Of a stretch of DNA of 7,188 bases, positions 1 to 6,219 are shown piece by piece (the stretch's first letter is position 1; each line of letters starts with the position of its first letter). The notes under the pieces were generated by a model. The model was not told the DNA's origin. It made no database searches and saw nothing but the letters and a program-made list of their open reading frames with translations. This stretch comes from Candidatus Aminicenantota bacterium (GTDB taxonomy: Bacteria; Acidobacteriota; Aminicenantia; Aminicenantales; Aminicenantaceae), in assembly GCA_030615975.1 (NCBI GenBank), contig JAUWYH010000074.1, forward strand, positions 1 to 7,188, read 5' to 3'. A program made the translations under genes and the position numbers.

Positions 1-420
1 ATATCTATTCCGAGAGAACTATAGCGACCCGCATGAAGACTGTGGAAAGGAGTTATTTTCTGAAGGCGATAAGCCAGCGCAGCCCCATCGGGATTTTCCA
101 TCGGATGAAGGACGAAATTCATCTTCTTTGTGTAGTCCTGGTATGATTTATCTTTGGCTAGAAGTTCAGCAAGTTTTAAGATGTAGTTTGTTGAGGAAAC
201 TTCATTGGCATGCTGTCGGCCGCTCATATAAAGGGTGGGTTTGAAGGTGATCAACCGCGGGATGGAAATGTATTTTCCTTGAGGCAAAAATATCTCCAAT
301 ACAGGGATTTTTCTTTTCTCATAAGACTCCCCAGCCACATAGCTTTTGATTGTGTTAGAATGACTTAGAAGTTCGACAATCTCTAAACACATGTTAGGAG
401 AAATGATTTCATCTGTAGGG
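1..420 (-). other. M14 peptidase catalytic domain, N-terminal part
   Basis: This covers residues about 1021-1160 of the large minus-strand protein. It runs from a PTDEIISPNM segment, through a beta-rich stretch, to YMSGRQHANEVSS, where H1091 and E1094 form the HxxE zinc-binding pair. It then reaches NFVLHPMENPDG at 1122-1133. The last visible residues (HSLHAGRYSSLGID) lie before the expected third zinc ligand. M14 assignment rests on these two motifs and their 35-40 residue spacing. Whether the enzyme is catalytically complete cannot be judged from this window. Confidence 0.8.
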
Positions 421-3400
421 ACTATACTCCCGGTTTTAAGAGGAGCGGGATGGATAAGCTTTTCTTCGGATTCCTTTATATAGGAAATGGGCAATGGTTC
501 TTCTTTTTCTAATTCTTTGAATTTAATGGCTAAGGTTATTGTCTTGAGCTTCGGAAATCTAAAAGGAGCGGGAAGAATTCCTTGCTTTCGTAGTTCTCTA
601 TAACTTGCGATAAGATCAATTAGTTGGAGGTATTCTGTCTTTTTTTCAACCTCTACCTTAACGAATAAGTTTTCGATTCTCTCCTCCAGACCGTTATAGA
701 TAAAAGAAGGGAATCTTAGGGGTTTAGACTTAATTTCGGGAAAGATGATTTTTTTGTGGATTTCTTCTTTCCCTTTCTCTTTCCAGGTTAAATGAAGCTG
801 CGGCGAGCGGGCCTGCCAGTCTTCAAAAACAATTCGCACTTTTCCCTGTCCTCCCTCAAGAGAAGGATGAATAAGAGGGAGAATATTTCCTGGTGCGGAG
901 TAGCGGGAAGTGTCCTCATGGATGCTCTCATCTTCTATATCCACTTCTGTGATGCCTCTTAAAAAGTCAAGAGTGTCAAAGTAGATTTCATCATGAATAG
1001 CCTCCAGGCTGCTTACGATTTCCTCATCCAGTCCTAATTTGTAATCTGGCTCACTGAACCACATCTCAATCAGAAGTCTTTTAAAATAAGGCTGTTTTGA
1101 GAAAGAGGGCTCATTAGCGGTTTTTTTCAGGATGTACGAATAGACTTGAGGAAGAATCTTTTCCTGGTAAAATTGCCAGAATTTTTCAAGATCAGATTTC
1201 AAGGGAATATCGACAAGAGTCTTGTTCCTTCTATCTATTTTCAGCCAACCTGTGGTTATCTTCACCCTTCCCCATTCGGGAAGAACTTCTAAGAAAGGAA
1301 TTTCTCGTGTTCTAGGAGAAAAGCTTATCTTGAAGAGAAGGTTGTTTTCTTCATCATGAGCTAGAACTTCGTAGACAGGATCCTTTTCCTCCTTCATATC
1401 AAAGATGATTCTTTCGAGAGGGATGTGAATTTCTCTTGAGATGAATTCGTCTACCGGATAGAGTTCCTGAAGCCATCTGGAAGGTTCGGTATAAAACCTC
1501 TTTGGGATGGAGAAATTTTCTTTCTCTTCAGCAAACCGAATTGTCAGGTGATGGATATCTTTTCCTTTAAGAGCTGGAAGAACCTTTTCTAAAAGCCAGA
1601 AAAATCCCTGTTTGTAAGCGGAAAGAACTTCAACTTCGAATCGGTCTATATTGTTCTGAATGAGATGACTTTCAATCTGACTTTTCAATTTCTCCCTTAT
1701 TTTAGGCGATTCGCTCACTCCTAAGCTTATTTTTAGGGATTCTTCTGAGTGTTCGATTGTCTTAATTTTTTCTTGAATCAATCTGAGTGCTTCATCTCCT
1801 TCCCATGTAAATTCTTTTTCTTTTTCAAAAATTGTTTTGCTTTCCCTAAGATTGAAAGTCTTTATTTCTAGATTTTCTGTTTTTATTGAGTGATAAAGGC
1901 GCTTTTTTATGAACTCTTGGAATTTTCGATTTTTATGAGGAAGGTAGAATTTGACTTTAATAGACTCGAAAGCTTTATCTTTGATATCTTTGATAAATTT
2001 TTCCATTTTCCCCAGGAAATAAGCTTCAGCACTTCCTCGCTCCCCATTAAAAAACTCCTCAAGAGCGTAAGGGATGTTTTGGATTTGGGGGTTACCTTCT
2101 TTGTAGTCATCGAAATAGGGAAAGGTCTTACTCAAGTAATCAAGAATTTTTTCCAAGCCTGTGCTATCCGCTCCGACTATTGTCAAAACATTGGATTTAT
2201 TGAAGGCTTGAGGAACAACTTTTGCCATCCCCCATCCTCTTTCAAGAGCGGGGAGTTTTAATTTTCCTGTTTTGAGGAGCTCTTTGTTGAGGCTGTTTTC
2301 TTGACCGATGAGGATTGGAGACACTAAGGATTTTCTGTTTTCAATTTCTTTATCCAGGTAGACAATGGGAAAGGATGCTCCAGAGGTAGCCAGAACAAGC
2401 CTTGAGGCTAGCTGTATAACCCCTCTAAGATTTGTTTTTTGAGGCAGAATGATAGAAGTATCCAGTTTATCCAAGATACGATCCTTATCGCTGTCCGAAT
2501 AGAAACCTTCAGTCGAGAATAGGCTGAGAAGGTCAAAATTTTTTCCAGGGATTTTAGACTTGATTGGTGCTTTATAGGAAGGAGTCAAGATTCTTTTTGG
2601 ATAACCCACGCGAGGGAGAATGACTTGAGATTTTCGAGCTCTGTGGCGAAGTTCAAAAGTGATTCGAGCACAGCCTGAATAGGAAAGAACGTTTGTTTTT
2701 GATCCTTTTCTGTGCTGCTCTCGGAGCCTTTCAAGGGCTTTAAACGTTTTCTGATGGCTCTTTTTTTCGATAAAATTGATTTCTAAAATGAGATTTTTTA
2801 TTTCGCCCGAGTTGAACCGTAATCTTTTTAAAGAACCAGGGTATGGTTTTGAGATCGGGAATTCGTAGAGAGCGGATTTGATTGTGATTCTTTCGTAACT
2901 CACTTTTTCTTCCTTCAGGAATCGAGCCAAATCTCTTTCTAAGGAAAAATAGGTCTCTCCTTGTTCTCGTCCCCAAATATCCCAAAAATAGGGCCAGCGG
3001 AGAAAAAACGCTCGTCCGGTGCGAAGGAGAGCTTCTTCTGAGCCAGCTACAAGAACCATGCCTTTTTGACCTTTAAAGGAAACAATAGTGACAAGTCCTT
3101 GATGAGGTTTAAGACTAGATAGATTGATCTTTCCTTCTTTTGCCCATTGTTTTATTTTTCGTAGGTTGGTCCCGATAAATATTGGATTTTCTAAGTTCTC
3201 GTTTATTCTTATTTCTGACTCTTTTCGGACGAGCGAAAAATCGACAATAAGGCTTTCCAGATTGGCTCTAGCTGCAATATCCGAAGCCACAATGATCTCG
3301 TGTGTAGTAGGCGTATCAGAGAGGATGATTTGAAAAGAAATTTTATCAGGAAGATTATCTTTATCTGAATCTTGAATTCCGTAACCTAGAAGAAAGATTT

Positions 3401-3482
3401 GGGAAAGGCTTGAGATTTCACTTTCTCCGCTTTTGACAAGAAAAAGGAGAAATAGGAAAAGCACCAATCCTTTCTTTCTCAT
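1..3482 (-). CDS. Large secreted M14-family zinc carboxypeptidase-like protein (3' end beyond the window)
   Basis: I read this frame codon by codon: 1160 codons from the ATG at 3482-3480 to the left edge, with no in-frame stop, so the C-terminus is missing. The start is fixed by an AGGAG 7 bases upstream and by a Sec-type signal: basic MRKK, then a Leu/Phe-rich core at residues 6-16. Near the visible end are two M14 hallmarks: HANE (H1091, E1094), matching the HxxE zinc ligands, and HPMENPDG (residues 1126-1133), matching the conserved NPDG region. The third zinc histidine and the catalytic glutamate should lie beyond the edge. About 1020 residues precede the catalytic domain, far more than in ordinary carboxypeptidases of about 300-400 residues. 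They include a duplicated domain (about 31-180 and 322-472). Family knowledge suggests extracytoplasmic peptide trimming; the substrate is unknown. It is divergent from the SpoIID gene. Confidence 0.85.
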   Translation of the reverse strand, partial: MRKKGLVLFLFLLFLVKSGESEISSLSQIFLLGYGIQDSDKDNLPDKISFQIILSDTPTTHEIIVASDIAARANLESLIVDFSLVRKESEIRINENLENPIFIGTNLRKIKQWAKEGKINLSSLKPHQGLVTIVSFKGQKGMVLVAGSEEALLRTGRAFFLRWPYFWDIWGREQGETYFSLERDLARFLKEEKVSYERITIKSALYEFPISKPYPGSLKRLRFNSGEIKNLILEINFIEKKSHQKTFKALERLREQHRKGSKTNVLSYSGCARITFELRHRARKSQVILPRVGYPKRILTPSYKAPIKSKIPGKNFDLLSLFSTEGFYSDSDKDRILDKLDTSIILPQKTNLRGVIQLASRLVLATSGASFPIVYLDKEIENRKSLVSPILIGQENSLNKELLKTGKLKLPALERGWGMAKVVPQAFNKSNVLTIVGADSTGLEKILDYLSKTFPYFDDYKEGNPQIQNIPYALEEFFNGERGSAEAYFLGKMEKFIKDIKDKAFESIKVKFYLPHKNRKFQEFIKKRLYHSIKTENLEIKTFNLRESKTIFEKEKEFTWEGDEALRLIQEKIKTIEHSEESLKISLGVSESPKIREKLKSQIESHLIQNNIDRFEVEVLSAYKQGFFWLLEKVLPALKGKDIHHLTIRFAEEKENFSIPKRFYTEPSRWLQELYPVDEFISREIHIPLERIIFDMKEEKDPVYEVLAHDEENNLLFKISFSPRTREIPFLEVLPEWGRVKITTGWLKIDRRNKTLVDIPLKSDLEKFWQFYQEKILPQVYSYILKKTANEPSFSKQPYFKRLLIEMWFSEPDYKLGLDEEIVSSLEAIHDEIYFDTLDFLRGITEVDIEDESIHEDTSRYSAPGNILPLIHPSLEGGQGKVRIVFEDWQARSPQLHLTWKEKGKEEIHKKIIFPEIKSKPLRFPSFIYNGLEERIENLFVKVEVEKKTEYLQLIDLIASYRELRKQGILPAPFRFPKLKTITLAIKFKELEKEEPLPISYIKESEEKLIHPAPLKTGSIVPTDEIISPNMCLEIVELLSHSNTIKSYVAGESYEKRKIPVLEIFLPQGKYISIPRLITFKPTLYMSGRQHANEVSSTNYILKLAELLAKDKSYQDYTKKMNFVLHPMENPDGAALAYRLQKITPFHSLHAGRYSSLGID
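2067..2519 (-). repeat. Second copy of the duplicated N-terminal domain of the M14 protein
   Basis: Residues about 322-472 open with DSDKDRILD (D330, D332, D334, D338). SPILIG (P389, G393), LTIVGAD (G437) and FPYFDDY (P455) follow. Offsets to the matching landmarks of the first copy are 292, 289, 290 and 291 residues, so the two align almost without gaps. Overall identity is low, which points to an old duplication rather than a recent DNA repeat. About 140 residues of a separate, basic, beta-rich segment lie between the copies. Confidence 0.65.
2943..3392 (-). repeat. First copy of the duplicated N-terminal domain of the M14 protein
   Basis: Residues about 31-180 begin with DSDKDNLPD (D38, D40, D42, D46), a DxDxDxxxD pattern like calcium-binding loops. 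Then come a beta/alpha stretch, the segment NPIFIGT (P100, G104), a hydrophobic strand MVLVAG ending at G147, and a WPYFWDIWG segment (P164). The second copy, about 290 residues further on, has the same landmarks in the same order. The PIFIGT...LVAGS...LLRTGRAF pattern resembles alpha/beta accessory domains at the N-terminus of glycoside hydrolases or in BcsB-like proteins; that resemblance is only impressionistic. Confidence 0.65.
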
Positions 3483-3489
3483 GTTTTTT

Positions 3490-3496
3490 CTCCTTT
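3490..3496 (-). promoter_or_regulatory. Ribosome binding site of the M14 gene
   Basis: On the minus strand this reads AAAGGAG, and 7 bases separate it from the ATG at 3482-3480. It is a strong Shine-Dalgarno match and decides the start, which also places the signal peptide at the N-terminus. Confidence 0.8.
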
Positions 3497-3523
3497 TTTT
3501 AATTTTGAATAAGACTCCACTCA

Positions 3524-3552
3524 ATTTTGATTCTTATCCATTTTCAAGTCAA
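3524..3552 (-). promoter_or_regulatory. Candidate sigma70 promoter for the M14 gene
   Basis: On the minus strand TTGACT (3552-3547, 5 of 6 consensus bases) is followed after 17 bases by CAAAAT (3529-3524, 4 of 6). Transcription would begin near 3517, giving a leader of about 35 bases that includes the AAAGGAG site. The -10 match is mediocre and the surroundings are AT-rich, so this remains a candidate. Confidence 0.4.
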
Positions 3553-3606
3553 CAAGAAAAAGAAAATCCACAATGGATTGATTTATATTAAGGTATATGC
3601 AGATAG

Positions 3607-3658
3607 TCCTGGATTCCTGCTACCTGCCTTCGCAGGCACAGGCTTCGCAGGAATGACA
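3607..3658. repeat. REP-like nested hairpin repeat
   Basis: Outer arms ATTCCTGC (3613-3620) and GCAGGAAT (3647-3654) are perfect inverted repeats of 8 bases. Between them CCTGC (3623-3627) and GCAGG (3632-3636) form a second stem around a CTTC loop. The 9-base word CTTCGCAGG occurs twice (3628-3636 and 3643-3651). The TGGATTCC...GGAATGAC ends resemble the short dispersed extragenic palindromes found in many copies in various bacterial genomes. It stands out as a GC-rich island in AT-rich DNA. It lies between divergent genes, so a terminator role is unlikely. The copy number in this genome cannot be seen here. Confidence 0.6.
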
Positions 3659-3722
3659 TTCTGTAAAAAAGGTATTAATTTTTTCAACTAAATGGGAGAT
3701 GAACCATTTTTCTTTACTTTTC

Positions 3723-3743
3723 AGCTATTTTATATAGCTTTTT
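3723..3743 (+). other. Inverted repeat followed by a T-run
   Basis: AGCTAT (3723-3728) and ATAGCT (3734-3739) are perfect 6-base arms around a TTTAT loop, followed by a short T-run to 3743. The shape resembles a weak intrinsic terminator reading right, but no gene ends upstream on this strand. The stem is AT-rich, so an operator-like site or chance are equally possible. Confidence 0.3.
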
Positions 3744-3757
3744 AGAAGAAGAAATAT

Positions 3758-3773
3758 ATACTACATATAGTAT
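3758..3773. promoter_or_regulatory. Palindrome ATACTA-CATA-TAGTAT, candidate operator
   Basis: Two perfect 6-base arms are separated by 4 bases, giving a 16-bp dyad whose right edge is 38 bp upstream of the -35 box of the SpoIID gene. The size and position suit a dimeric regulator. AT-rich DNA produces such dyads by chance, so confidence is low. Confidence 0.3.
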
Positions 3774-3811
3774 GGAAAAAGAAATGAAGTATTATATATT
3801 GAAAATTTTCC

Positions 3812-3841
3812 TTGACAAAAGGAAAAAATTCCATCTATAAT
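3812..3841 (+). promoter_or_regulatory. Consensus sigma70 promoter of the SpoIID-family gene
   Basis: TTGACA (3812-3817) and TATAAT (3836-3841) both match consensus perfectly, with an 18-bp spacer. Transcription would start at about 3847-3850, only about 15 bases before the ATG at 3864. The 10-bp palindrome GAAAATTTTC (3801-3810) abuts the -35 box, and GGAA/TTCC arms (3821-3832) lie in the spacer. Upstream DNA is very AT-rich, as in an UP element. This is the strongest promoter in the window. Confidence 0.8.
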
Positions 3842-3863
3842 CATTTCAGGAAATAGTCAGCAA

Positions 3864-6080
3864 ATGAAAATAATTTCTCAAAAACATCCGAAGTTCTTTA
3901 TTATTATATTTCTATCTTTGTTTATTTTAGGCGGACAACCTATTGAATTCGGCAAAGAGAAAACATTTTTTCATGGATATTTGGTCGAAAAACCAATAAT
4001 AAAAATTGGACTGGGTGTTAATATAAGCGATATAAAAATTTCTTCTTCATCTGGAATGAAGATTTATGAGGTCAATGCAAATTATAAGCTTATAGCTGAT
4101 GATGAGGATGAAGTCCGCATAAAAGGATACAAAGAAAAATTAACAGAAAAATTTCTGATTCAAGTGGCTCAGACGAAGGATAAGAAGGAGGCAGAGATCA
4201 TTGCCGAAGAATTAAAAGCAAAAATTGAGAATAAAATCTTGGTGACTGAGGATACAGAGAATAAAATAGCAGGTATTTTCCAGGTGAAAGTGGGGGATTT
4301 TTTGACCAGAGGAGATGCACTGCATTTCATCAAAAAACTAAATCAAATCGGGATAAAGGAAAGCTGGATTTTAAGAGAAGAAATCACCAAAGATGAGTCA
4401 AAGCCTCTATGGATTCTTGTCAACGATGAACTGAAAAACTTACATGAGGAGACAGTACTCTATTTCATTCCTAGCAGCAGGCAGAGTTTTCTCTCTTTTA
4501 ACGGCAGAGACTACCGCGGTCTCTTTATTCTTAGAGCCAGCCGTAAAGGCATTGTTCTTATCAACATCCTAAACTTAGAGGACTACCTGAAAGGAGTGGT
4601 TCCCAGTGAGCTTTCTCCCCACGATTTCAAAGAGCTGGAAGCCCACAAAGCTCAAGCTGTCGCAGCAAGAACTTACGCCATTAAAAATTTAGGCATGTTT
4701 GATTATTTAGGTTTTGATCTCTCTGACACGCCGAGCTCTCAATATTATATAGGAATGAACGCCGAGCATCCTTTAAGCAGCAAGGCAGTGGAGATGACTT
4801 GGGGGGAGGTTGCCATTTATAAGGGGGAATTGATCGATGCTTTCTACACAAGCACCTGTGGGGGAAAAACAGAAAATGTGGAGAATATTTTTGGAGGGTC
4901 CTCACTTCCTTATTTGAGGAGCACGGAATGTGTTTATGAAAAACAGAAAGAGTGGCTCCTTAAAAGTAGAAATAGAATCTTGCCTGTCTTGATAGAAGGC
5001 AGAAATATTAGTCCGATGATCGCTTCCCTTATCAGCTTGAAAATTATCCCTCAAGAAGTAGATCCTGTTTTTTTTAGAGAAGAGGCCTCCTATGAGGAGG
5101 CCTTGAGGTGGATCGGAAATACTTTGGCTTTGCTGGGTAAAGATAAAAAGAAGTTTTCTCCGGAGCCTTCTCCTTTAAATTATGCGACCCTTGTGCATCT
5201 CATTATCCAAGCCTTTGGCTGGGAGGAAAGAATTCAAAATTTATTGCTGAGGAGTGAAAAAGATTTTATCTTAAAGGATTACAAGAATTGGAAAGGGAAA
5301 GAAGGAGCTTATCTAGCTTATTTAATTCAATCAGGAATATTTCCTTCCTCCAGAAAAATAAAAAATCCAAAAGATCCCTTAAGCCGCGGTGAGCTAGCCT
5401 TTTGCTTAGGAAAGGCTATCCAGAGTTACCGTGAATTGAGTCATTCGGGAGTATTTGAAAAATTCGATAGTAATAAGATAGAACTGGAAGAGGAAGGAGA
5501 ATTGAATGAACTCATCCTTTCTCCCAATATGTTTCTCTTGAGAAATAACGATGGTAAACCCTCATTTGCCTCTCAAATCTATTTTTTAGGAGGAGAGAGG
5601 GTCAGATGGGTCGAAAGAGGAGGAGAAGTTCAGTTATTGGAGGTAATTTATCAACCGCATACAATTATTTTAGATCGAAGCTCCTTATTTCATCGCTGGC
5701 AAGTCAAGAAACCAAGAGAAGAACTCGAGAAAAGAATAAATCAATTTTATCCAATCGGGGAACTCCAGGATTTGTTACCTCAGAAGAGAGGCGATTCTAA
5801 CAGAGTAGTGGAGCTTTTGATAAAAGGGCGTGAGGCTCAAGCTGTGGTCAAAGGATTTAAAATTCGCAGAGTTTTAGGGCTTAAAGAAACGCTTTTTGTT
5901 ATCGATAGAGAATATGACGGAGATGGGAATATCACTCGTTTTATTTTTTGTGGAAAAGGATGGGGGCATGGAGTAGGACTTTGTCAAGTTGGTGCTTATG
6001 GAATGGCTCGGGCCGGTGCAGATTATAGGGAAATATTGAAAAAGTATTATCATGGTATTAAAATAGCCAAAATCTTTTAG
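3864..6080 (+). CDS. Secreted SpoIID/LytB-type peptidoglycan hydrolase with SPOR domain and SLH-like insertion
   Basis: This complete 738-residue protein has a Sec-type signal (MKIISQKHPK, then a hydrophobic run to about residue 24), which supports the ATG at 3864. Ribosome binding is weak: an AGGA 12 bases upstream. A SPOR domain follows at about 95-173. The SpoIID region starts near 215 and contains YLKGVVPSEL, where E249 aligns with the catalytic glutamate of SpoIID lytic transglycosylases, then AVAARTYA (265-272) and STCGGKTEN (330-338). The closing motif GKGWGHGVGLCQVGAYGMA (697-715) lies near the C-terminus. Between C356 and G697 is an insertion of about 340 residues, including SLH-like helices (380-522), so the protein is about twice the usual SpoIID length. 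SpoIID enzymes cleave glycan strands stripped of stem peptides, and SPOR domains bind such strands, so the pairing is coherent. No sporulation genes are nearby; a role in vegetative wall remodelling or division is inferred. Confidence 0.88.
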   Translation: MKIISQKHPKFFIIIFLSLFILGGQPIEFGKEKTFFHGYLVEKPIIKIGLGVNISDIKISSSSGMKIYEVNANYKLIADDEDEVRIKGYKEKLTEKFLIQVAQTKDKKEAEIIAEELKAKIENKILVTEDTENKIAGIFQVKVGDFLTRGDALHFIKKLNQIGIKESWILREEITKDESKPLWILVNDELKNLHEETVLYFIPSSRQSFLSFNGRDYRGLFILRASRKGIVLINILNLEDYLKGVVPSELSPHDFKELEAHKAQAVAARTYAIKNLGMFDYLGFDLSDTPSSQYYIGMNAEHPLSSKAVEMTWGEVAIYKGELIDAFYTSTCGGKTENVENIFGGSSLPYLRSTECVYEKQKEWLLKSRNRILPVLIEGRNISPMIASLISLKIIPQEVDPVFFREEASYEEALRWIGNTLALLGKDKKKFSPEPSPLNYATLVHLIIQAFGWEERIQNLLLRSEKDFILKDYKNWKGKEGAYLAYLIQSGIFPSSRKIKNPKDPLSRGELAFCLGKAIQSYRELSHSGVFEKFDSNKIELEEEGELNELILSPNMFLLRNNDGKPSFASQIYFLGGERVRWVERGGEVQLLEVIYQPHTIILDRSSLFHRWQVKKPREELEKRINQFYPIGELQDLLPQKRGDSNRVVELLIKGREAQAVVKGFKIRRVLGLKETLFVIDREYDGDGNITRFIFCGKGWGHGVGLCQVGAYGMARAGADYREILKKYYHGIKIAKIF
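4146..4382 (+). other. SPOR domain within the SpoIID-family protein
   Basis: Residues about 95-173 show the beta-alpha-beta-beta-alpha-beta pattern of SPOR. FLIQVAQT (97-104) is the first strand, followed by a Glu/Lys/Ala-rich helix. IFQVKVGDF then leads to a second helix (RGDALHFIKKLNQIG) and a final strand ESWILRE. The Q-V-x-V-G-x-F pattern is typical of the third strand. SPOR domains bind peptidoglycan lacking stem peptides and often localise proteins to the septum. Confidence 0.75.
5007..5435 (+). other. SLH-like repeats inserted in the SpoIID region
   Basis: Residues about 382-522 contain repeated helix-loop-helix units. The clearest is YLIQSGIFP...PLSRGELAFCLGKAI (about 486-518), which follows the SLH pattern of a G-[IF]-[IF]-P turn and then a basic-x-E-L-A helix. 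An earlier, degenerate unit is ASLISLKIIP...YEEALRWIG (about 386-418), and a half unit PLNYATLVHLIIQAFGW lies at 437-453. In other proteins SLH domains attach to secondary wall polymers or peptidoglycan. The match here is by eye and the first units are divergent. Confidence 0.5.
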
Positions 6081-6219
6081 ACTGACGTTTCCCTTCTTAC
6101 CCGTCTTTTGTCCCCATTTTTCTAAACTCTTTGCGCTATGCGCTTTGCAAAATAATATTGGTTTGCTTTTTGCTATCTGATTGATTAAAATTTCTTGTCT
6201 TTATCCGTGAAAAGATAAA
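6081..6219. other. Intergenic gap between the SpoIID-family gene and nhaC
   Basis: This 139-bp gap holds no supportable gene. No GC-rich stem followed by a T-run was found. The only dyads are weak: GCGC-TAT-GCGC (6133-6143) and TTTGC/GCAAA (6130-6134 and 6147-6151). The pyrimidine-rich start (6087-6123) shows nothing recognisable. Read-through from the upstream gene into nhaC is therefore possible. Confidence 0.5.
6163..6191 (+). promoter_or_regulatory. Weak candidate promoter for nhaC
   Basis: TTGCTT (6163-6168, 3 of 6 consensus bases) and TAAAAT (6186-6191, 5 of 6) are separated by 17 bp. A transcript from here would start near 6198 and have a leader of about 22 bases. The -35 match is poor, so this is only a possibility. 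Confidence 0.25.

Noticed and set aside
1890..2261. Plus-strand open frame of 123 codons
   Set aside because: It lies antisense within the long M14 frame, has no ribosome binding site, and its Phe/Ile-rich product is what the complement of Lys/Glu-rich coding sequence gives.
1907..2985. Minus-strand open frames at 1907-2110 and 2740-2985
   Set aside because: They are in a different frame within the M14 gene, whose own frame is open across the whole stretch; no frameshift is needed to explain them.
3124..3333. Plus-strand open frame of 69 codons
   Set aside because: It is antisense to the first duplicated domain of the M14 protein, which has a clear start, signal peptide and conserved landmarks.
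3692..3745. 17-codon frame in the intergenic region
   Set aside because: It has no ribosome binding site, and its stop lies just past the inverted repeat. Nothing supports translation.
3772..3840. 22-codon frame that runs through the -35 and -10 boxes
   Set aside because: It has no Shine-Dalgarno sequence, and the perfect sigma70 hexamers explain this stretch better.
6130..6151. Possible terminator after the SpoIID-family gene
   Set aside because: The alternative stems are only 4-5 bp and no T-run follows, so it does not meet the usual form of an intrinsic terminator.
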